Shown: in pieces, positions 1 through 9,844 of the stretch
Layout of the letters: every line of letters begins with the position of its first letter
Position numbering within the stretch: the first letter of the stretch is position 1
NCBI GenBank assembly: GCA_037952775.1
Contig: JBANAY010000003.1
Location: forward strand, 27,714,001-27,778,000
DNA from: Clonostachys chloroleuca
Taxonomy: Eukaryota > Ascomycota > Sordariomycetes > Hypocreales > Bionectriaceae
Direction: 5' to 3'
DNA length: 64,000 nt
The notes under the pieces: generated by a model
Database searches by the model: none
What the model saw: only the letters and a program-made list of their open reading frames with translations
Told to the model about the DNA's origin: nothing
Translations under genes and position numbers: made by a program

Positions 1-678
1 TCTCGCCACAAGTGGCTGCTCGGAAATACTGATTTAACTCAGCCGAACCCCAGCAAAATTAGGTAGGAGCCAGACTCTAGGCCGAGCTCTACATCGAAGC
101 AATGCCTCGTGAAAAAAAGCCGTAATATCGGGCAAGATCATTGGCGCCAACAAGGGGGAAACTAGACGGATGGACTGGATGTTGTGGTTAAAAATCACCT
201 GAATGGGCTAGACTAACACCCTATGCCTTAATCTAGCAAGTACCGCGGCGGTGCACTGATCCGAGAACAAGCTCAAAGCTGACAGAAGACCTAAATGCAG
301 AGTACCAAGGGGCCTAACAAGCTTGACCGTTCTGGGGGTGAGGCGGGTTCGCTAAGCTCCAGGTTATGGTAAGGGACCAAGATAGATACGCGAGCGATGC
401 ATCACCACAACTCTCCACCACGAGGCTCGCCGAGGTCTATTCTCGGTACAGGTCTGGAGGGAGGCATGGCCTCATATCAAGTATAAACCCATCAAGTGCA
501 GCTGTGCAATGGACACCTTCCTTCATTACCATCACCAGCATCAAGCATCTCTCCTCAACTTCAGCAGCAGTCTTTCGTGGTTGATCGATTACTATCAACC
601 GAACCCTTCAGCATATTTTTTGAACCATTCTTTCAGTCAACACAAATTACTTATTGAGCATTGTATTTTACCATCAAC
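1..678. other. 5' flank without a recognisable gene
   Basis: No convincing coding region. Open frames here are short and match no family I know. The last 100 bases are pyrimidine-rich and lead into the start codon at 679, so the right part is probably promoter and 5' leader of that gene. Confidence 0.5.
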
Positions 679-1284
679 ATGCCTTTCTCAAAGATCATCG
701 CTTTGGCCTCTCTCCTGTCCGCCATGGGCCTAGTCTTAGCAGCACCGACCGACATCATCAGGCCGGGCCCCGATGGAAGCCGGATTGGTCCCTTCCAAAT
801 CTACAACCTCTACCCTCAGGAGCCTGAGCGTTCTGAGGCGCCTATCCAGGCAATCCATGTCGAGACATACCGTGGACAGTCCATCCGAGAACAAGTTGTC
901 GTCTTCAAGGGCATCCCAGCTGAGGCCCGGCTGTGCCAACTGAAATGGGCCCAAGCCCCGACCCCCAACCAGGTGTTCATTGCAAAATATGCTTCAAACA
1001 CCGAGCCGGGAATCTCAACCCGCCAGCTCTCGGGCTTTCCTGCCGAGGGTGTTGCGCCATCGTACGCCTCAGTCCAGCCATTTGACACCAAGGCGCCAGA
1101 GACTTCCCCAACCATCAACTTCGAGAACTGGGATACTCCAGGCTCTTCTGGCACCCGCGAGGGCGGCGGCATGGTTTGCGCCGAGACGATTTACCTTAAG
1201 CTGGCGTTTAAGAACACCACTGCTGATATGCACGCCTATATGGCCCAGGATTACGGCAATGGCCTTCGAATGTATTACAAGTGA
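679..1284 (+). CDS. Small secreted protein, But2 C-terminal domain-like
   Basis: A single-exon protein of 201 residues. The start is the ATG at 679, in the good fungal context CAACATGCC; an open frame extends 18 bases further up but has no ATG. Residues 1-22 (MPFSKIIALASLLSAMGLVL...) form a clear secretion signal that should be cut near the AAP at 21-23. The rest is a compact beta-rich region with only two cysteines. It ends in a CAETIYLKLAF segment and a QDYGNGLRMYY tail. This resembles the But2 C-terminal domain found in many fungal secreted proteins of unknown function, and the name is inferred from that tail pattern only. It could be cell-wall associated. No enzyme motif is visible. The gene is solid; the family call is modest. 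Confidence 0.75.
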   Translation: MPFSKIIALASLLSAMGLVLAAPTDIIRPGPDGSRIGPFQIYNLYPQEPERSEAPIQAIHVETYRGQSIREQVVVFKGIPAEARLCQLKWAQAPTPNQVFIAKYASNTEPGISTRQLSGFPAEGVAPSYASVQPFDTKAPETSPTINFENWDTPGSSGTREGGGMVCAETIYLKLAFKNTTADMHAYMAQDYGNGLRMYYK

Positions 1285-1938
1285 TCGAGAGTCTTACGCG
1301 ACTTAGGCAAATGAAGAAGAAGGAATCGTTGCTGTGAGCAAGACTTAGATTTAGAGATGGAGCGGTTGCTTAGTTGATTTCTGCCTGCTTTGGCCCACAT
1401 TCTTTTCTCCTTACTTTCCTTATTTACTTGTTTGTATTCGAGCATTTTGAATTTATTTTCCATACAAGAGGCATTAGATAGTTGGTACTTTTAGGTCTAC
1501 ATTATAGATAGAATTCACATGACTGTTTTTATTTAATGAACTTCAGTATAATGTGAGGACTCATACATGAGATGATCTCATCTCATGATTCATTGTGCGA
1601 ATTGCAGAATTTACATGAATGCTTGTTAGGCATAGCGCTGTTTAAAGAAATTCGAAGTGTCTGGAATTGGTTTAACTTCTTGATCTTTCCACTAAGGCCT
1701 CCTATTCTAGAGCCTCACCAAAGACACATGAATAGCTACAGAGTTATAACATTTTGCATTTTTCTTTATCCCCTGTGCGAGATATGCGACGACTGAAGAA
1801 TAAATTTATTATTAGAAATAGTTCTAGTGATTGAAAAGAAATATTAACAATAGAAAAAAAGGTTTCCCGAGTTCTAGAATGCGGCTAGACGCCTTCAAAC
1901 TGCATCAAAGAACCTCGATGACATATGTGCCTCAAAAA
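1285..1938. other. AT-rich intergenic stretch
   Basis: 3' flanks of two converging genes. AT-rich with several short A or T runs. I see no gene. Confidence 0.5.
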
Positions 1939-2391
1939 TTAATTAAGTATGCTTAGGACCTCGTTGAGGATGTTGCCCACATCACCGAGAAGGTTTTGCA
2001 GCTCATTATCACCCTCAGGGTTAAATGTATCAGTTTCCGGGTTCTCGATGCCAGCTGGATCCTCGCAGAGTAGGCCCTGGCTGATAATCTTGAGGGTACA
2101 GCACTTGGGGTACGATCCGGTTTTGGCGCAGGTGGCTTGGAACTCTTCACCGCTCAGTGTAGGATAAGGCGCAGCTATATGAGCAACTTGTCAGTCATCT
2201 CGAGGAAGGCTAATCTGAATATTAAAGGGCGAAAGGCTATCAAACTTACGGGTGTGGCAGTCGAAATTGATGACATTCTCCAGCCCAGCATTGCAGCACA
2301 GGGCATGGTTCTTAAGGTCATTCGGGCAGGGGTCGTACGACTGTCCAAAGGCTCCGACAGCGAGAGTCGCAATAACAAAGAAAGATCTCAT
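1939..2391 (-). CDS. Class II hydrophobin with C-terminal extension
   Basis: Two exons (2391-2250 and 2174-1939) with a 75-bp GTAAGT...TAG intron give 125 residues. Residues 1-16 are a secretion signal. The eight cysteines follow the class II hydrophobin order: C22, C32-C33, C45, C63, C72-C73, C84, with spacings 9, 11, 17, 8 and 10. Trichoderma HFB-type proteins show 9, 11, 16, 8 and 10. Such proteins are secreted amphiphiles that self-assemble at air-water interfaces on spores and hyphae. Most class II proteins stop soon after the eighth cysteine. Here about 41 acidic then leucine-rich residues follow (NPETDTFNPEGDNEL...ILNEVLSILN), which is unusual. A TATA-like element lies about 118 bp upstream. 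Confidence 0.9.
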
Positions 2392-2508
2392 CTTGTCGAA
2401 CGATTGTTAGAAATGTTATGCTTAAGGAGTGATGTGAAATGCAGTGGAGTTGAATGAATATCTTGTGATGAGTGACGAGTGACGGATGATGGCAGGGTTA
2501 TGGGATGT

Positions 2509-2515
2509 TTTTATA
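2509..2515 (-). promoter_or_regulatory. TATA-like element of the hydrophobin gene
   Basis: TATAAAA on the minus strand, about 118 bp upstream of the hydrophobin ATG. A typical position for a fungal TATA box. Confidence 0.5.
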
Positions 2516-3341
2516 GACGCCCTCTTACCACAATCTCGACCAGTGATGCTTAAATTTGTATGCGGTACTGTTATTCTGACCTATACGGTAAGAGTAGCTG
2601 CCCCCTGGCTCCTTCGTCTGGAGGAATGACGGAATCATGGAAAAGTAGATTGAATGGAACGCTAAGAAGCAAGAATTCGGATATTACGACCGTTTCCATA
2701 CCTCGCAGTCCATTTCGGTTCTTCTTTTACTTTGTGTCTTAGATGAGAGCCCGGTTCCCTGGAACAATCATTATGAAGTGCACATTGCACAATGGCCAAC
2801 GCCAGAGACAGATGCCCAAGTGGATGAGAGGCAAACCATGCAGTTGGTCCCTTGACATGTCATGCACTCTCCATCTTAGACATAAATCTGAGACATTGAG
2901 CCCGGTAAGAGCGTTTGTGCCGCGACTCACGCAGGCAGACCAAGGCTTTGGAATGTACTCCAGCATTCGTTAATTTACCAATGTACTGGCATACCAGATA
3001 CTATGGATTGAGAAATGGCCATACTATTTTCATTATACATGCTGTTCTTCAGCTTGTTTTGGCTTACTATATTTATATTATTGTTCGTTGACATCATAAA
3101 ATTCATGCATGGTTCTAGGGCGCTTGATCAAGCTCCCGTATTGAGTCCTTGCAAAGGTTTTATGCTGTTTGCACGAAAAGCCCAGTACTGAAAGCTGAAC
3201 TACCGGTGGTATGGTAATGTCTTAATTGGATCTGAACACAAATATTTGCTGTCGGATGCTGGAGAAGAGGTCGGGTTGACGAACGGGAGCAGTGGTGGAG
3301 AGGAATGAAAATCACTTCTATCCGCGGAAATGTCTCATTCA
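2516..3341. other. Intergenic, no gene recognised
   Basis: Upstream region of the hydrophobin gene and the approach to the retroelement remnant. A 76-codon open frame at 2743-2973 has no family resemblance and an overlapping antisense frame of the same size. I treat both as chance. Confidence 0.45.
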
Positions 3342-3414
3342 TCATGAAGAAGCGCCAAATCTCGAATTATGACTTGAGTATTCACTGATGTATGTCTCTG
3401 AAATACCTCTCTGT

Positions 3415-3653
3415 GCTATAACTGACAGTGGTTTATTGGATTTGATGTGTTCGAGGGCACCTGTGGTCATCGGATACGCGATACACCCAGTTACCCTTAG
3501 GTGGTTGATCCGAGGATTCAAATTAGCCGGGATTTCTGACCACATTGACTTCGATCTAACGGAATTCCACCACCTTTCATAGGGTGTTTTCCAAGATCTA
3601 TCCTTCTCAATAGGGGTCCGGTTGAGAAGATAGACAGCTAGCTTTACTGTTTC
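3415..3653 (-). repeat. Inverted repeat, left arm (copia fragment)
   Basis: 239 bp, reverse complement of 4288-4526. Comparing base by base I find one difference (C at 3460 against A at 4481, a transition). The loop between the arms is 634 bp. Confidence 0.95.
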
Positions 3654-4287
3654 AACCCACAGTTCGTCTGGTAGACCTGAATCAAGATGAATAGCTCGCA
3701 GCCGGGTCTTGACGACTGCTCCGGACCTCTCGGCGGGCCCGTTTTGTGTGGGTGTTGAAGGTGCTGAGATAAATACGATCATCCCTGCCTCCGGCTCTAG
3801 ATAACTCCTGACTTCCTTGACAAGGGCTAGCTCTCCGTCAGTCCAAAGGAGGATTATCTTGATTTGGAACTGTAACCAAAGAAGGGCTCGGAGCCTTCTG
3901 AAGGCTTCTCGGATATCTGATCGTTGCTTGAGGGTATAGATAAAACGGTTTCCTGTATCTAAGCAGGTAAATAAAACCCAATATCGGTGCTGATTATACC
4001 CTATTCCAGGTCCCCAGTGAAGGTCACAGCTAAAAGCTCTACCGGCCCCTCGCGGGAGCTCTCTCGGGATCTCTCGCGATACCTCTCTTCGAGCTTTAGC
4101 TGTACTGCAGACCTCGCATTCGTAGGTTAGAGGACCGGTGACCTTAGCACCCTCCGTCTGAATGGCTAGTTTGGCTAGGGCCCGTTGAGACGGATGACCT
4201 AGCCGTCTGTGCCATAGGTCTCCATCACCCCTTGAGGGTGGCTTCGGTAGCCGACCAAGAGCGTTTACTTGGGTAGCTAGCTGTTCA

Positions 4288-4526
4288 GAAACAGTAAAGC
4301 TAGCTGTCTATCTTCTCAACCGGACCCCTATTGAGAAGGATAGATCTTGGAAAACACCCTATGAAAGGTGGTGGAATTCCGTTAGATCGAAGTCAATGTG
4401 GTCAGAAATCCCGGCTAATTTGAATCCTCGGATCAACCACCTAAGGGTAACTGGGTGTATCGCGTATCCGATGACCACAGATGCCCTCGAACACATCAAA
4501 TCCAATAAACCACTGTCAGTTATAGC
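4288..4526 (+). repeat. Inverted repeat, right arm (copia fragment)
   Basis: 239 bp partner of the left arm. Identity ends abruptly at both sides (GAAACAG at the inner end, TATAGC at the outer end), which marks the rearrangement breakpoints. Confidence 0.95.
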
Positions 4527-4898
4527 CGCTAGGGCACATATCGGTTACCTAGTCGGCTACCGAGGAAGTCATCAGTACCTGATATGGGTACCTTCGAAAG
4601 GTCGGGTCAAGGTTATTGTGTCAGCCAACGTAACGTTCAACGAAGCTGTTACCTATGACTCGGTTAGAGAGGAAGAAGCACTGACCTCGGCGGTAAAAGA
4701 TGATCAAGTCCTGACTGATCTAGCTGCTGAAGACCTAGGGGTCTCATCAGAAGGCTACCTTCAGGATATCGGGCTAGATCCAGGTTCATCTAGTGAATCG
4801 CAATGTCAGAGCCAATTCTACTACACCAGCAAAAACGGAGCGCGCTCGCGCTGATTGCTGTGCCTAATTGACTATATAGCCTGTCACTGACACCAACA

Positions 4899-5555
4899 TG
4901 TTGGTGCCAAGCGGGCGATAGAGAGATATCGTCAACTACCGAGATAATCCATGAAGGTTGAAGCCCGCAGCCCAGCCTGTTCGAACGCACACACAATTCG
5001 CTAGCAAATACCATCAGGAATTCCGTGGAAGCCGGACCGGCCGCGATTGCGAAAGTAAGGTTCAATCGCACGATAGCCGTGGCCGTGATGCAACCGACCT
5101 AGAAGGATCAGTTTCACCGAGAGGGGTCAATTAGTCAGGTTGGAGGGTTGCAACCTAACTGGATCCGATCGTCAAGGCCCTGACCTATCAGCTCGAGCAA
5201 CCCTAGCCGGTAGGATCTATCGCGAACTACGGCTCTGACGATCAACCGAAGACCGAGTTATCGGCGCAGGCCTGATAGCTCGAAGAACGTTCTGATCCTA
5301 TCAAACGCACAAGTTGAAGGAAGGTCACAACCTCGGTCTAACGGATATGAAGATCCCTAACTAATTGTATGCCAACGGGATAATTGACGGACCTTACGAG
5401 CCCGAGACCGGGCTGCTCGTATGAGGATACGATCAAGAGATTCCTTGGGATATAAGGGTCAACGGATCCCTCCTGTAATTACTAGTTAGAAGCAACAGTC
5501 TCAATATATCCCTTTTACCTGTATAACTGGAAGCTGTTGGGTGGCGACACCAACA
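4899..5555. repeat. Candidate solo or residual LTR
   Basis: A 657-bp unit that starts TGTTGGTG and ends CACCAACA, perfect 8-bp inverted termini of the LTR retroelement type. It directly abuts the right end of the copia remnant, and the bases just before it also end in CACCAACA, giving a 16-bp palindrome at the junction. No coding frame lies inside. I see no 5-bp target duplication around it and no second copy in the window, so this stays a candidate. Confidence 0.4.
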
Positions 5556-5694
5556 GGTTTTAATTAGGGAACTAGTTCAAATAGATCTCTCTGATGAGAG
5601 AAGATAGCTGATATTATTTTGCAAGGAGAGCTGAATTTTCTTGTAAGCTCAAAGAGAAACTTAATGCTATATACCCTCAATATAATTAACTTTC

Positions 5695-7418
5695 CTATGG
5701 CTTCACAGGGGACAGGTGCGCCTGTGCGAGATTGGTGAAGAATGATGCCCCAAGAACTTTTGTCGGCGTGGCGGGGTCAGTTGCGTTGCAAATGGAAGCA
5801 AAGTTGCCATTCGCTTCAAGCTTCTCGGCGAGGTACTTGGCATACTTGGAGACTTTGCAAGACTTGCCAGGTCCATCTTGACAAGAGGGCACCGGGTAGA
5901 CGGCGTCATTGATCCTGATACGAACATATGTCTCGTTTGCAGCGCTGTTGCGTTGAGCTAGTCGGGCGGCATGCGCCGACGACCTTGGTCTGCAAGAAGC
6001 GGTCGGGGTTGGTGTGGTGGAATTGGGCGAGGAAGATTGGCCGCGGCAGTTCAGTCGCTCAAATGCAATTGTGCCTCTCATCGGAGAGATGTACGAACTT
6101 CTCCAAAGGCGGTCCTCCGGAATATAATCGAGAGGTAGTGATTTCTGCTTATCAAAGGCACCTGAGGCCACAGCCAACTCATTCAGCTGTCCGTCATTGA
6201 GGAAGCTCATCAGAAGCTTGGGCACCGCGAACGCTTTACCATCAAAGCCTGTGCCCTCTGCATTCGGACCGGCGGTGAAACGTTGAATGAGGGCATCCAG
6301 AAAGGGGACCATCATTTTAGACGCAACGTCCGCAGCGGGCCCCACGCCATAATAGTATCGCAGATCTTGCTGATACTCGTATTGAGAGAGCTCTTCCTGT
6401 GTGAACGTATCGCAGAATGGTGATAGTCTTCCTGTGATTTGCGACTCAAAGCCACAGACATAAGGAAAGTCGGCCCAGGTTGAATCGTCCAGCTTGAGAG
6501 TACCGTCAATGTACTGAGAGAGGCGAGCTTTGAATGCAGGTAGCCAATGCCCGCGCCAAGTGGTCTGCTGCGCGTCGCTGCTGTCTACAAAAGAAGGGCA
6601 CATGTCAGACGGCGCCAGAGTGTCTCCAAGGTGAGCAGGCATGTTCTTCCCCGTTACGGAAACCACTGTTCCGAGTGATGAGTTGGTCCCCAGGTACCCG
6701 TGCAAAAAGAGCTGTGCTGTTTGGAGAACGCGGGTGTAGTTGTTGGCCCAGACGTAGAAGGGCTCGCCTTCTTGATAGAGATCTGGATATCTAAGAACAA
6801 TCAGTAAATTTGGGTCTCCTAATAGTGGCAGAGTGTATTTTATATTCACCTCATCCTCAGAGTATATCCCATGTCGAAAAGCTCCTTGTATCCAGTTTTG
6901 CTCACCTGGGCAATCTGGATACTCGGATTCGTTAGAGGGGTCTCCCATTTATGGAAGAACGACAATGGCCCAGTGGCCGTGTAATTGCTCTCCTTGAACT
7001 AGTCATGCAAATTGGTCAGGTCAAGGTTTTCAGTAAAATAGTTTCGATGAGTTGTACGCACCTGCTTTGCCATCTTTACCCAGCCAGAGTAAGCACCACT
7101 ATCCGGATAGCGAGAACCATGTCGTGATACGTACGCCGCTTGGTCCACGTAACAGTTGTCTGGAACATCATTCGAGATGCCAAACACATTGGGACCTTTC
7201 TCTTCAATTAGCTTCCCAAGTAGCAGCCGCCTTGCCACAGACCTGAACTTACCTGCACTCCAAGGCCCATTGGCACCCAGGTGACCAAGAGGGTTCTTCG
7301 CCAATGCGGCATCTGGGAGGAGCACCGCCTGGATAGGGTCAAGCAGAGTTCCTGAACTAGCGGCAACCGCCATGGTCACCAACGGAACAACCCCCAATAC
7401 TGTGATTTTAAAAGACAT
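5695..7418 (-). CDS. Secreted histidine acid phosphatase (phytase-like)
   Basis: Four exons (7418-7253, 7201-7062, 6998-6850, 6790-5695) with introns of 51, 63 and 59 bp give 516 residues; phase closes at every junction. The ATG at 7418 is chosen because it starts a signal peptide (MSFKITVLGV...). An in-frame ATG at 7460 would bury it. Residues 82-88 carry the phosphohistidine motif RHGSRYP, after the conserved HLGANGPW and PNVFGIS blocks. YPDLYQEG, FYVWANNYTR and MRGTIAFERLNC also fit fungal histidine acid phosphatases, which release phosphate from phytate and other monoesters outside the cell. The usual proton-donor HD dipeptide is replaced by ND at about 350-351 (SFLNDGQL). A Ser/Thr/Pro-rich, glycosylation-prone linker follows the core. 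Whether it prefers phytate cannot be read. Confidence 0.88.
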
Positions 7419-8020
7419 GGCAAAAGATTGTCCCGAGAAAGTTGAGTGGGTGTTGGACATTCACTGTGTTCTTTGTGACGCACCGATTGTTCATATATCA
7501 TTACTTGGACAGAAATCGCTGAAAAGTGTCATTTCGCTAACCCACATCGTTTGCGCGTCCACCGTCCAAAACGTGCCCGTCGAAGCGGTGCTGTAACCCC
7601 CCGTGCCGCATTTGGTAGGTGAAGAACAGGTTTTCAGTGTCCATCATCGACACGTGAGCTCATGACGGCCACTGATTTGAGGTTGCATCCAACATTAGGT
7701 TCGTTGACAGCATCGGCCCCACAGCGCAAAATGGGAAATAATCTCCTGGTTGACATTCCACTAGAGATGGCCAGTGGAAAATGCCCTCTGGACCTCTTGT
7801 TATGTCCTTGACCCAGTATTATGGATTGGCAATGATATCATCTTGATAAGAGTGAGAAACTCGATGTCGGCGGCTTCAAATCATCATCGAATGATCAAGA
7901 ACGGCGTTGTTGTCTCACTCCAATGAACTAGATATCTGAATCTTCTATTAATTCTACTTCATTGGAGAGAACTCGCTGTGAACTTTAATGGTTCTGAGTG
8001 CTCAGCTTGACAGGTGGTTG
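7419..8020. other. Intergenic: phosphatase promoter and glucuronidase 3' flank
   Basis: No gene seen. The part next to 7418 must hold the phosphatase promoter, and a TATATGA-like element lies on the minus strand near 7495. The rest is the 3' side of the gene ending at 8021. Confidence 0.45.
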
Positions 8021-9844
8021 TTAGGGCTGAACATTGCCTTTCTTGTCCTCGACCCATCGTTTTCTTAAAATATGTGTGGCCATCTTCGGACGCCTATCTC
8101 TAGTAAAAACTCCCTTTTTGTTTCCATCCACGCGGAAAATGAAGCTAGATGGCGTTTGGAAGTCGGCGAAATTCCAGACCTGCTCCCCCACAACACTCTC
8201 AACTCTGTCAAAGACGCGATGGCTCATCTCCAGAACTCGAGCTTGATACTCCTCGCTCCAAGGCACGTCACCAACAGTGTGCAAGCCGGCAAGAGTATCT
8301 GCGCCGTACTCGGAAATTAGAATCGGCTTTTTGTATTTGTCTTCCCATTCACGGAGCTCCTCTTCCAATCCTTGCTCCGCTGCTTCCAAGTCCCCAGTAT
8401 GCAGATACCACCCGTAGTACCGATTCAGGAATATCATGTCGAATAGATCCGTGATCAAATCCTTTTCAGCGCTGGCCTGTTTCTCGTTGGCGAATCCCAC
8501 TGGCCGTGTGGGGTCCAATTCCCGAGTGAGCTTCACTAATGGCTCAAAGTATTCTCTTGCTCCAGGCTCGGCGGATGCAGGCTCGTTCGCAATGCACCAA
8601 GAAACCACGGACGGATGGTTCTTGTCACGAGCTACCAGCTCTTTTATAGCCTGGGCATGTACTTCTCTGGTCTTCTCCGAGGCAGTCTCGGGAGAAAATG
8701 TCGGCAAGGCCTTCCATCCAGCTAGACCCGCGACAAGTGTCAGGTTAAGCCCTACAGCCGCCGTTTCGTTGATGACAACAATGCCATGACGATCTGCGTA
8801 CTCAAGCACTTCTTCCGCATAGGGATAATGGGAGCATCTGAAAGAGTTTGCGCCCATCCACTTCATGAGCTCAAAGTCGTGGATCATGTAGGCAGGGTCG
8901 AAACCTTTGGCTCGGACTGGGGTATCTTCGTGCTTCCCAAACCCTGTGAAATAGAACGGTTTCCCATTAATCAGGAACTTGTTGCCGGAGACTTCCACGG
9001 ACCTCACTCCGAACGGAAGATCATATGCATCGAGAACTTCCCCGTCAGCCTTGGCCGTAATATTGACCCGGAGCTTGTACAGATATGCTGCACCAGGTTG
9101 CCACAGATGTACGGAATTGATGGCGACACTTCCCTCTGACTGAGATGCTTGGTGCACAACATGGGAATCTTCGTCGACTATTTGAACGAGGAATTCTGCT
9201 TCCTCGAGATCTGAGCTGGATTCGACTTTGAAGTTCACCGTTCCAGATTTTCCTCCATCTGCAAGTTGAGTTGTCACCGTTAAGTCTTTGATGAAGACTT
9301 CGGGAACAGAGTACAGCCACACTGACCGGGCCAATCCTGAGTAGTTGAAGAAATCATGTTGGTAGTGCTGCTTCCGCCGACCATTCTTGAGAACCTCGAT
9401 CCTGCCAGGCGGTATTGTCTGCCAGCTCAACTCATTGTTTACAGCGACGGTCAAGCGGCATGAGTGGCCAGGCTTGACGAGCTGGCTAATATCGATCTCG
9501 AATGGTGTGTAGCCTCCATTGTGCTCAGCAACAAACTGGTCGTCGACGTATACACGCCCCTGATGAGTAGCTGCGTCAAGTCGGATAAAGTATCGTCGCT
9601 TTGTCCAGGAAGCGGGCACAGTTATTTCCCTTTGATAGTATGCCCAGCCGACATGATCCCGGATCTTTGAGTCAACGAAGATATCATTGTAGCTGGCTGG
9701 GACAGGCACCTGCAGCGCTGAGGAAATGTTCCTTTTCCATACTTGCTCGCTTTCAATACCATTGGCTGACTTTTCCAATTCAAAGTTCCATATCCCATCC
9801 AAGGAGACGAGTTCGCGTATAGCGTTGGCCTGTGGTTTGAGCAT
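8021..9844 (-). CDS. GH2 beta-glucuronidase
   Basis: Intronless, 607 residues, close to the length of E. coli GUS (603). The domain order is the GH2 one: sugar-binding domain, immunoglobulin-like domain, then the TIM barrel. The acid/base is Glu421 in CIANEPAS and the nucleophile is Glu512 in SEYGADTLAGLH. Glucuronidases bind the uronate carboxylate with an Asn-x-Lys motif near the C-terminus, present here as N575/K577 in GNKKGVFTRDRRPK. Beta-glucuronidase is therefore much likelier than galactosidase or mannosidase. There is no signal peptide (MLKPQANAIREL), so the enzyme should act on imported glucuronides. Lack of introns in an intron-rich neighbourhood fits the bacterial origin proposed for fungal gus genes, which is inference here. 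Neighbours are a sugar transporter, GH88 and DUF2264 genes. Confidence 0.93.
   Translation of the reverse strand: MLKPQANAIRELVSLDGIWNFELEKSANGIESEQVWKRNISSALQVPVPASYNDIFVDSKIRDHVGWAYYQREITVPASWTKRRYFIRLDAATHQGRVYVDDQFVAEHNGGYTPFEIDISQLVKPGHSCRLTVAVNNELSWQTIPPGRIEVLKNGRRKQHYQHDFFNYSGLARSVWLYSVPEVFIKDLTVTTQLADGGKSGTVNFKVESSSDLEEAEFLVQIVDEDSHVVHQASQSEGSVAINSVHLWQPGAAYLYKLRVNITAKADGEVLDAYDLPFGVRSVEVSGNKFLINGKPFYFTGFGKHEDTPVRAKGFDPAYMIHDFELMKWMGANSFRCSHYPYAEEVLEYADRHGIVVINETAAVGLNLTLVAGLAGWKALPTFSPETASEKTREVHAQAIKELVARDKNHPSVVSWCIANEPASAEPGAREYFEPLVKLTRELDPTRPVGFANEKQASAEKDLITDLFDMIFLNRYYGWYLHTGDLEAAEQGLEEELREWEDKYKKPILISEYGADTLAGLHTVGDVPWSEEYQARVLEMSHRVFDRVESVVGEQVWNFADFQTPSSFIFRVDGNKKGVFTRDRRPKMATHILRKRWVEDKKGNVQP

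Larger units (their letters stand above)
3342..4854. mobile_element. Ty1/copia retrotransposon remnant, folded back
   Basis: The minus strand from about 4290 to 3415 reads an open polyprotein frame. It has a GAG-pre-integrase motif (LWHRRLGHPS), then an integrase core with a likely first Asp in CDLHWGP, a second in LLWTDGE, and Glu in TPTQNGPAERS, then the conserved segment KLAVYLLNRTP. At 4288-4526 the same LLNRTP-containing segment appears again in inverted orientation. The plus strand then continues it naturally into ARAHIGYLVGY and VSANVTFNE up to the stop near 4854. No gag start, reverse transcriptase or RNase H is present, so the element cannot move on its own. The order (core on minus, continuation on plus) indicates a fold-back rearrangement of one element, not two independent insertions. 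Confidence 0.85.

Noticed and set aside
2743..2973. 76-codon open frame with an antisense frame of the same length
   Set aside because: No family resemblance; overlapping opposite frames point to chance.
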